From the NCBI GenBank assembly GCA_009885705.1, contig VFKF01000070.1, positions 1 to 33,583 of the forward strand: a stretch of DNA of 33,583 bases. Reading direction: 5' to 3'. The position numbers were made by a program, and so were the translations under genes. Of the stretch, positions 26,817-33,583 are shown piece by piece; within the stretch, counting starts at the first letter, position 1, and every line of letters starts with the position of its first letter. The DNA comes from Nitrospira sp. GTDB taxonomy: Bacteria; Nitrospirota; Nitrospiria; Nitrospirales; Nitrospiraceae. Below the pieces are notes generated by a model. That model did not search any database, had not been told where the DNA came from, and saw only the letters and a program-made list of their open reading frames with translations.

Positions 26817-28676
26817 TCACGGTAATTCTTCCAGCACGCCTCGGCGGAGGGCAGCGATTGCTCGGGAGGCGCTGTCTGCCAACCCCGGGTGTGTGCCTTT
26901 GAGCGTGCGCAGCTGCGAGAGAAACTCCAAGGTTCGTGCTAAGAGACGATAGATATCACCTTCAGCCATCGTGGTGCTCTTACAGAGACCGATCCAGGTG
27001 AGTGAGGGATCGCCGATCCATCGCTCCGTCACCGCGGCGATGTCGGCCCGCAAGAGCGGGGGATCTTCATGTGGCGCGAGCGATACCGCCAGCTTTCGCA
27101 CCTGCCCGAGCAAGGAGCCCAATCCGGAACTGACGCGAGGAAAGGCGCCGGGGCGATCGTCGTCATGGGCGATGCTCGACATGACGGCGGCCAGCATGGC
27201 GGGATCGGCTCCATTGAAGGCATCGGCCCGGAGCAATTCGGTGATGAGCAACGAATGGTCGATGCGGATGAGCCTGGCCCATTCGCCGTCATCGGTGAGA
27301 CGGGACGTCGGCGAGAGGTAGCCGAACTGTTGCAGGACGTCGATCTTCTCCTGAAAACGATGCCACAGACTGGTGCGCAGCGCTTGGATCGATTTGATAT
27401 GGCGTTGCTGTTCCTGCCGGAGTTTGGAGGCAAGGGGATAGTCGCTTTGACAGGCGGCGCGAGACGGACAGGTCGGGCAGGCAAAGTCGCCCAGAGTTTG
27501 TACGATCGCGTCCGGAATCGGTTCATTGTCCTTTGGAATCAGGATGGGAAGTTCCGGCAGCCTTGTCGGTAACTCGTCCAGTTGCCGGAGCAAGTCTTCG
27601 ACACTCTCCGGCGTGCACCAGGGATAGACCGGCGCGTCCACGCAGTCGAGGATCCGGTCGGAGACTTCGGTGACGGTGGAGGAGGGAGATTCGGTAATGC
27701 CTCCGCCCTGACGCAGGGCTGTGACCATCGGGCTCTTTTGTCCCTTGCTCCGGTATTGCCGGAGCACGACGCCGCGGCTCTTGCCGAATCCCACCACGCG
27801 ACCAGGGGTGAGAAAGTGGAACCGTGCGGCGACTTCCGGTGGCTCGTGCCTTCTGACGGGAGCCCGGTGCGACTTCTGGCGCCGGACCTGATCGAAGGTC
27901 TGCCATTCGGTGATCCAGTCGGTGCAGACGCGCGGTCCGAACGGTTCCATCTGATCGCGCAGTTCGTCCAGTTTTCGTTCCAAGACTTCGGCACGCTGGT
28001 TGAGCTGAAATTGCGCAAAACTTTTGGCGAGAATCGATTGAATCTGATCCAGGGGGTGCGCCTTCAACAGATTGAGGACCATCGGATAGCTGATGAGGAA
28101 CTGGCTATTGATCGCTTCCGGATGGCCGGTAAAGCCCTTGGTCAGCACGGTGAGATCGATATAGGGCGACGGCGTCACGATAGCGAAGCCCACGAGATCT
28201 TTTCCGCGGCGTCCTGCGCGGCCGGCAATCTGCTGCACTTCGCCGATCGTCAAGTCCATGAAGTCGCGCGATTTGCGAATGCTGGACTGCGTGATGATGA
28301 CAGTGCGTGCGGGAAAATCGACTCCGGCAGCCAAGGTGGTCGTGGCGAAAACAGCGTCGAGACAGCCATGGCGCATCAGTTCCTCGACCGCGATTTTCCA
28401 TGAGGGGAGATGGCCGGCATGGTGCGCGGCTACGCCGATGCGTGAGACGGTCGGAATGAGCGGATGCTCGGCGATGCTGGGATATTGGGCGATTACCTTG
28501 TCCAGCACGGCGGCGATCGCCTCCTGCCGAGGCGGCGGAAGGAAGATGTGGCTATGGTCGAAGGCCTGCATCGCTTCATCGCACGCACGGCGCGACGTCA
28601 GAAAGACAATGGCAGGGGTCAAGTGCTTCTCGCGAAGGGCTAGGATCAGGTCAACTGGATGAATCGAGGGAGGCAT
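26817..28676 (-). CDS. Helicase motor domain 2 plus DSHCT-like C-terminal region (Ski2/HelY-like)
   Basis: Begins at motif IV PAIVFLTSRRACDEAMQAF; VFATTTLAAGVDFPARTVII (V), QIAGRAGRRGKD (VI); C-terminal CPTCPSRAAC and AEGDIYRLLARTLEFLSQLRTL. Confidence 0.9.
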   Translation of the reverse strand: MPPSIHPVDLILALREKHLTPAIVFLTSRRACDEAMQAFDHSHIFLPPPRQEAIAAVLDKVIAQYPSIAEHPLIPTVSRIGVAAHHAGHLPSWKIAVEELMRHGCLDAVFATTTLAAGVDFPARTVIITQSSIRKSRDFMDLTIGEVQQIAGRAGRRGKDLVGFAIVTPSPYIDLTVLTKGFTGHPEAINSQFLISYPMVLNLLKAHPLDQIQSILAKSFAQFQLNQRAEVLERKLDELRDQMEPFGPRVCTDWITEWQTFDQVRRQKSHRAPVRRHEPPEVAARFHFLTPGRVVGFGKSRGVVLRQYRSKGQKSPMVTALRQGGGITESPSSTVTEVSDRILDCVDAPVYPWCTPESVEDLLRQLDELPTRLPELPILIPKDNEPIPDAIVQTLGDFACPTCPSRAACQSDYPLASKLRQEQQRHIKSIQALRTSLWHRFQEKIDVLQQFGYLSPTSRLTDDGEWARLIRIDHSLLITELLRADAFNGADPAMLAAVMSSIAHDDDRPGAFPRVSSGLGSLLGQVRKLAVSLAPHEDPPLLRADIAAVTERWIGDPSLTWIGLCKSTTMAEGDIYRLLARTLEFLSQLRTLKGTHPGLADSASRAIAALRRGVLEELP

Positions 28677-29889
28677 GCAGTTTCATTCCCTTTGAAATCA
28701 CGACGAGGCCGGATTCGGTGACGTTAAAACGTTGCGCATCGGCTACCCGGTCGTACCCGATTTCCGTGTTGGGCGGGATGACGACATCCTTATCGATGAT
28801 GGCCCGTTTGATCCGGCTCTGTTCTCCGATGACGACGTTTTCCATGACGATCGATTCACGCACGTCTGCATGATCCAGCACGCGGACGTTCGGTGAGAGC
28901 ACCGAGTTTTGCACCCGGCCACCCGAGACGATGCAGCCGCCGCAGACGATGGAATCCAACGCCACGCCCATTCTGCCGCCCTGATAGTCTTGCGCGAAGA
29001 CGAATTTAGCCGGTGGAAATTGACCTTGATAGGTGCGAATCGGCCACTGCTGGTCGTAGAGATTAAACTGGGGGTCCACCGCGACGAGGTCCAGGTTCGC
29101 TTCCCAGTAGGCGTCCAGGGTGCCGATGTCGCGCCAATACTTCACGTCTTTGTTGTTCGCGTCGACAAAGTTGTAGGCATAGACACGGCGATCGCGAATC
29201 ATACGCGGAATAATATTTTTCCCGAAGTCGTGACTGCCGCTCTCTTGCGCGTCGGCAATCAAATATTCACGGAGGACCTTGGTGCGAAAGAGGTAGATAC
29301 CCATCGAGGCAAAGGCTTTGGTCGGGTCGTTGGGGACCGACTGCGGATGCGGCGGCTTTTCTTCAAAGTTCGTAATTCTGAAATCTTCATCTGCGCTGAT
29401 CACACCGAAGCGGTGGGCCTCTTCGATCGGGATATCGATGGCCCCGACCACGGCATCGGCGCCTTTGGCGATGAGCCAATGGAACATCTCCATATAGTCC
29501 ATCTTGTAGATGTGGTCGCCGGCCAGAATCAGGATATAGTCCGGCTGTTCGTTGTCGAGGAGAAACAGGTTTTGGTGCACCGCATCGGCAGTGCCTTGAT
29601 ACCATTCTTCGCTGATCCGCTGCTGGGGGGGAATTGAGGCGATGTATTCGCCGAGTTCGGCATTGAGGATGTTCCAGCCTGTCCGGATGTGCTTGTCGAG
29701 CGAATGGGATTTGTACTGGATGAGGACGGCGACTTTGCGAAGTCCGGAATTGAGACAGTTGCTGAGTGTGAAATCGATAATGCGATACTTGCCACCGAAA
29801 GGCACCGCCGGCTTGGCGCGATGTTCGGTGAGTGGCTGAAGCCGTTCGCCTTTTCCTCCCGCCAGCACCATGGTGAAGATGTTCTGCAT
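28651..29889 (-). CDS. glgC: Glucose-1-phosphate adenylyltransferase
   Basis: MQNIFTMVLAGGKGERLQPLTEHRAKPAVPFGGKYRIIDFTLSNCLNSG and GTADAVHQNLF; start at MQNIF preferred over 29946. Confidence 0.96.
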   Translation of the reverse strand: MQNIFTMVLAGGKGERLQPLTEHRAKPAVPFGGKYRIIDFTLSNCLNSGLRKVAVLIQYKSHSLDKHIRTGWNILNAELGEYIASIPPQQRISEEWYQGTADAVHQNLFLLDNEQPDYILILAGDHIYKMDYMEMFHWLIAKGADAVVGAIDIPIEEAHRFGVISADEDFRITNFEEKPPHPQSVPNDPTKAFASMGIYLFRTKVLREYLIADAQESGSHDFGKNIIPRMIRDRRVYAYNFVDANNKDVKYWRDIGTLDAYWEANLDLVAVDPQFNLYDQQWPIRTYQGQFPPAKFVFAQDYQGGRMGVALDSIVCGGCIVSGGRVQNSVLSPNVRVLDHADVRESIVMENVVIGEQSRIKRAIIDKDVVIPPNTEIGYDRVADAQRFNVTESGLVVISKGMKLHASLDSSS

Positions 29890-30018
29890 TGCGGCGAATT
29901 GTAGCAGGACGAAGAGGAAATAGAAAGAAAGCAGACTCGTTGACATCGCGAAGATCTGAGACGATACTACGCGAGACAGCCTAGGCAGATGCGTGAGTTA
30001 TCGATCAAAGGAGCAGGT

Positions 30019-30318
30019 ATGAAGCGGGATGTATTGGTCACGTCGCTGGTGAGACAGAAGCCGATCGTGAAGTCGGTTCAGAAGCCGATCGTGGATCGCA
30101 GCAAAAATGCGCTGTCGCGGGTCGAACATCTGGAAAGCCAAATGGCGAAGTTGTCCGAGTTGGTCCGTGAACATGCGGAGGATGTCGATCGGTTGGTGCT
30201 CATCGTGGCAGAAGATCGCGAAGTCATTCGGCGGCAGTTATTGCGCAAACATCATGAGCAAGTCCGGGTTCGGAAACACCTTCGTGATTCGAATTCCAAA
30301 GTAGGACTCGATTCCTAA
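30019..30318 (+). CDS. Small coiled-coil-like hypothetical protein
   Basis: MKRDVLVTSLVRQKPIVKSVQKPIVDRSKNALSRVEHLESQMAKLSELVREHAEDVDRLV; GGAG before the ATG. Confidence 0.6.
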   Translation: MKRDVLVTSLVRQKPIVKSVQKPIVDRSKNALSRVEHLESQMAKLSELVREHAEDVDRLVLIVAEDREVIRRQLLRKHHEQVRVRKHLRDSNSKVGLDS

Positions 30319-30440
30319 GCCGGTGACCCTGTGCCGTCGATTCCTCCTCGCGGGTCCTTCCTCTCAGGATTGCGAACAGACCCAGCCCGCCTCGTTTTTG
30401 CTGCATCGCTCTTGTGCCAGTGACATCATCATGGATCAGC

Positions 30441-31544
30441 ATGGTTGATCAATCAGCGAGCATCGACATCGCGTCTCTGGTGAAGCGACATGGTGCGACG
30501 CTCGCGGTCGACCATGTGTCGTTGACCGTGCAGCGAGGGGAGTTCTTTTCGCTCCTCGGTCCCAGCGGAGCAGGGAAGACGTCCGTTTTGCGGATGATCG
30601 CAGGATTCGAAACGCCGGATGAGGGGACCATTCGAATCGATGGCCGCTCGATGGAGGCGGTTCCACCGAACCGCCGACCCGTGAATCTCGTCTTTCAATC
30701 CTACGCACTCTTTCCCCATATGACGGTCGCTCAAAATGTGGCCTTCGGCCCCACGATGCAGGGGGCCCCTCGCGCCGACATTACGTCTCGCGTTCGTCTC
30801 GCCTTGGATATGGTGAAGCTTTCTTCGAAAGAGGAACGTTTGCCATCTCAGCTATCGGGCGGGGAGCAACAACGCGTGGCACTGGCCCGTGCCTTGGTGA
30901 ATCGGCCATCTGTCCTGTTACTCGATGAGCCGCTCTCCGCGTTGGACCAACAGCTCCGGCAAGAGATGCAGGTTGAGCTGAAATCTATTCAAGCACGAGC
31001 GGCCTGCACCTTCGTCTGCGTCACGCATCATCAGGAAGAAGCCCTGACCATGTCGGACCGTGTAGCGGTCATGCATCAGGGGCGGGTGCTGCAGGTCGGT
31101 AGCCCGCAAGACCTGTATGAGGCGCCAGGTTCGGCATTTGTGGCGCGGTTTATCGGGGTCTCGAATGAACTGCGTGGAATCGTTCGGCGCATCGACGGGG
31201 AGCGAGCGATCGTGCACTCTCCGGAATGCGTTGGAGAGATCCAGATTGTTCTACCCCTGCATCTAGCTATCCAGGTGGGAAGTCCGGTCACAGTACTGAT
31301 ACGGCCTGAACGGCTTCGCCTTTCTACCGCCGTTCAGGGGCTGAGCGGTGAACAGAGTCTGGCCGCTTCAGTCGACAAGGTGCTCTATAGCGGGAGCGAT
31401 CGGCGCTATCTGGTACGGCTCGGCGAGCATGTCGTCTGGAACGTGCGGGTGCCGAACGATGAGTCGGGTCGACACGGGCTCGTGCCTGGCGATCACCTGT
31501 CCGTGCGCTGGCAAATCTCCGATGCCGTGGTGTTGAGCGAATGA
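30441..31544 (+). CDS. potA: Spermidine/putrescine-type ABC transporter ATP-binding protein
   Basis: Walker A LLGPSGAGKTSVLRMIAGFETPDEG, LSGGEQQRVALARALVNRPSVLLLDEPLSALD; C-terminal TOBE-like region. Confidence 0.93.
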   Translation: MVDQSASIDIASLVKRHGATLAVDHVSLTVQRGEFFSLLGPSGAGKTSVLRMIAGFETPDEGTIRIDGRSMEAVPPNRRPVNLVFQSYALFPHMTVAQNVAFGPTMQGAPRADITSRVRLALDMVKLSSKEERLPSQLSGGEQQRVALARALVNRPSVLLLDEPLSALDQQLRQEMQVELKSIQARAACTFVCVTHHQEEALTMSDRVAVMHQGRVLQVGSPQDLYEAPGSAFVARFIGVSNELRGIVRRIDGERAIVHSPECVGEIQIVLPLHLAIQVGSPVTVLIRPERLRLSTAVQGLSGEQSLAASVDKVLYSGSDRRYLVRLGEHVVWNVRVPNDESGRHGLVPGDHLSVRWQISDAVVLSE

Positions 31545-32428
31545 ACAGTTCTCCTCCTGCCGGACGGGCGGAGTCTTCAAGGCCTGTGGCATCCTGGTGG
31601 CTGCTCGGACCGGGTCTGCTCTGGATGGGGCTGCTATTTGTGGTGCCGCTCAGTCTTGTCCTGGTGATCAGTTTCGCCGAACGGGGAACCTATGGCGGGA
31701 TTGTTTGGTCGTTCAGCCTGACGAACTATCTCGATCTTCTCCACCCTCTCTACGCTCGTATTCTTGGCCAATCGATCCTCCTGGCCGCCGTGACGACCGT
31801 GCTTTGTCTGATCATGGGTTTCCCGTTGGCCTACTACATCGCGCGAACAACGCCGCGACGGCAGGGGATTCTGTTGCTGCTGGTGATGATTCCGTTCTGG
31901 ACCAACTTCCTCGTTCGTACCTATGCCTGGATGTTTATCCTCCGCACAGAAGGTCTGCTCAATACGCTGCTGCTGAAGCTGGGAGTGATTGCGACACCAA
32001 TCGAGCTGCTCTATTCCAATACTGCCGTCGTAATCGGACTCGTGTACGGCTATCTTCCTTTTATGGTGCTGCCGTTGTATGTCGCGCTTGAGCAGGTGGA
32101 TCGGACGTTGGTCGAGGCGGCCTGGGATCTATACGCCACGCGATGGGCGATTCTGTGGCGGATTATTGTGCCGCTCGCCAGGCCAGGGATCATGGCCGGT
32201 TGTCTCCTTGTCTTTATTCCTTCGCTGGGGGCATTTCTCACTCCGGATCTCCTCGGGGGAGCCAGGAGTATGATGGTCGGGAACCTCATCCAACATGAGT
32301 TTTTGGTCGCGCGCGATTGGCCGCTGGGCGCGGCCATCTCCTGTCTGTTGATGCTGTTCGTGATGGGCATGATGCGCTGGTTGCTTCACGCTACGACATC
32401 ACATTCTCGGCAGGAGGATGCGTCATGA
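31541..32428 (+). CDS. potB: Spermidine/putrescine-type ABC transporter permease
   Basis: Multi-TM permease; EAAWDLYATRWAILWRIIVPLARPGIMAG EAA-like loop; 4-nt overlap with potA. Confidence 0.92.
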   Translation: MNSSPPAGRAESSRPVASWWLLGPGLLWMGLLFVVPLSLVLVISFAERGTYGGIVWSFSLTNYLDLLHPLYARILGQSILLAAVTTVLCLIMGFPLAYYIARTTPRRQGILLLLVMIPFWTNFLVRTYAWMFILRTEGLLNTLLLKLGVIATPIELLYSNTAVVIGLVYGYLPFMVLPLYVALEQVDRTLVEAAWDLYATRWAILWRIIVPLARPGIMAGCLLVFIPSLGAFLTPDLLGGARSMMVGNLIQHEFLVARDWPLGAAISCLLMLFVMGMMRWLLHATTSHSRQEDAS

Positions 32429-33192
32429 AACAGGCTGGGGGCTGGTTGTGGCGCCTGAGTCTGGCCAATCTCCTCTTTCTCTATGGACCGATCGCCCTGT
32501 TGATCCTGTTTTCGTTCAACGCGTCGCGACTGTCCGCGACCTGGCAAGGATGGACGTGGCAATGGTACCGCGCCTTGTGGGTGAATCAAGCGCTGCTCGA
32601 TGCCACGGCGAACAGCCTCTGGGTCGCGGCGGTATCGACGGTGCTTGCACTGTTCTTGGGGGTCGGACTCGCGGTGGGGTTGGACAGTCTGTCAGGTCGA
32701 CGGCAGCGCCAGATCGAACAGGCGATGCTGCTGCCGCTGGTGATTCCAGAAGTGATGATGGGGGTCTCGCTGTTGTTGTTCTTCGTCCTGCTACAAATCC
32801 CCCTCAGTCTGATGACGGTGATGATGGGTCATGCTCTGTTCAACGTGCCCGTCGTGGTGATCATCGTGCGAGCTCGCCTTAAAAAACTAGATCCACGGCT
32901 GATGGAAGTCGCAGCGGATCTCGGGGCCACCTATTGGAATACGTTGCGTTATGTGACGATTCCGCTGCTCAGGCCTGCCATTCTCGGGGCAGGGCTTATG
33001 GCCTTTACCATTTCGCTCGACGACTTCATCGTGACCTATTTTACGGCCGGTCCCGGGGCGACGACCCTGCCTCTCAAAGTCTATTCGATGATCAAGTCCG
33101 GCATGTCTCCCGAGATCAACGCCCTGTCGGCATTATTCGTGATCGTGTCCATGTGCTTAATCGGACTGTCTCTCCTTGTGCAACGACGCTAG
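32425..33192 (+). CDS. potC: Spermidine/putrescine-type ABC transporter permease
   Basis: Multi-TM permease; EVAADLGATYWNTLRYVTIPLLRPAILGAGLMAFTISLDDFIVTYFTAGPGATTLPLKVYSMIKSGMSPEINALSA. Confidence 0.93.
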   Translation: MKQAGGWLWRLSLANLLFLYGPIALLILFSFNASRLSATWQGWTWQWYRALWVNQALLDATANSLWVAAVSTVLALFLGVGLAVGLDSLSGRRQRQIEQAMLLPLVIPEVMMGVSLLLFFVLLQIPLSLMTVMMGHALFNVPVVVIIVRARLKKLDPRLMEVAADLGATYWNTLRYVTIPLLRPAILGAGLMAFTISLDDFIVTYFTAGPGATTLPLKVYSMIKSGMSPEINALSALFVIVSMCLIGLSLLVQRR

Positions 33193-33199
33193 AGCCTAT

Positions 33200-33583
33200 A
33201 TGCGTATAAAAGGGCTAGGACTATCTCTGTGCCTATTCATGTTCCTGTGTATGGGGGCGGTGGCGTGCCAGAGGACCTCCGGGGATACGGGACAACAAAC
33301 ACTGCACTATTTCACCTGGTCCGATTATGTCGGCCCCGAGTTGCTGGCAGAGTTCGAGCGGCGCCATGGCGTGCATGTCGTGGTGGATACGTTCAGCAGT
33401 AACGAAGAACTATTGGCCAAGCTCCAGGGCGGAGCCACAGGCTACGATGTCACGGTACCGTCTGATTTCATGGCAGCGATCATGATCCAGCAAGGGCTCG
33501 TTGCCGAACTCGACCCCACGAAGCTGCCTAATGCCGCTACATTGGAAGACCATCTTCAGCACCTTCCGTTCGATCCGACACAG
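33200..33583 (+). CDS. potD: Polyamine ABC transporter substrate-binding protein (partial, 3' end beyond window)
   Basis: MRIKGLGLSLCLFMFLCMGAVACQRTSG lipoprotein signal; LHYFTWSDYVGPELLAEFERRHGVHVVVDTFSSNEELLAKLQGGATGYDVTVPSDFMAAIM. Confidence 0.9.
   Translation, partial: MRIKGLGLSLCLFMFLCMGAVACQRTSGDTGQQTLHYFTWSDYVGPELLAEFERRHGVHVVVDTFSSNEELLAKLQGGATGYDVTVPSDFMAAIMIQQGLVAELDPTKLPNAATLEDHLQHLPFDPTQ

Noticed and set aside
27582-28403. 273-aa plus-strand ORF
   Set aside because: Antisense shadow of the helicase domain-2 gene.
30414-33583. ABC transporter as lasso exporter
   Set aside because: Gene order and motifs match a polyamine-type importer with a substrate-binding lipoprotein; 20 kb away and on the opposite strand.
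1-33583. CRISPR array, rRNA, or transposase genes
   Set aside because: No regularly spaced direct repeats, no rRNA-like sequence and no recognisable transposase or integrase ORF seen.

Overview
This 33.6 kb window is gene-dense, high-GC bacterial chromosome; gene content and repeat style suggest Nitrospira, which is an inference. The main feature is a minus-strand operon at about 3.06-10.5 kb that reads as a complete lasso-peptide (RiPP) cluster. In transcription order it encodes: glycosyltransferase-like protein, PqqD/RRE protein (B1), transglutaminase-like leader peptidase (B2), asparagine-synthetase-like cyclase (C), an unannotated 55-aa precursor (6456..6623), a PRMT-like methyltransferase with a PqqD-like C-terminal tail, an HPrK-like kinase and an NTP_transf_5-type nucleotidyltransferase. 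The precursor leader matches YxxPxLx3Gx5T exactly and predicts a 21-aa core, GNPTGMFGDGASGMFMSTACL, with a Gly1-Asp9 macrolactam. A second unusual feature is a Ski2/HelY-like helicase split into two ORFs at the motor-domain boundary, with the gene order permuted (domain 2 + DSHCT upstream, domain 1 downstream). Other content: tadA (partial), an ECF sigma/anti-sigma pair, TPR proteins, a PagL-like deacylase, an HDOD protein with a degenerate receiver, a double-domain SagB/ThcOx-like oxidoreductase, a DUF882/M15-like Tat protein, glgB, glgC, tRNA-Arg(ACG), a BACON/FN3 protein, an outer-membrane protein and potABC(D).
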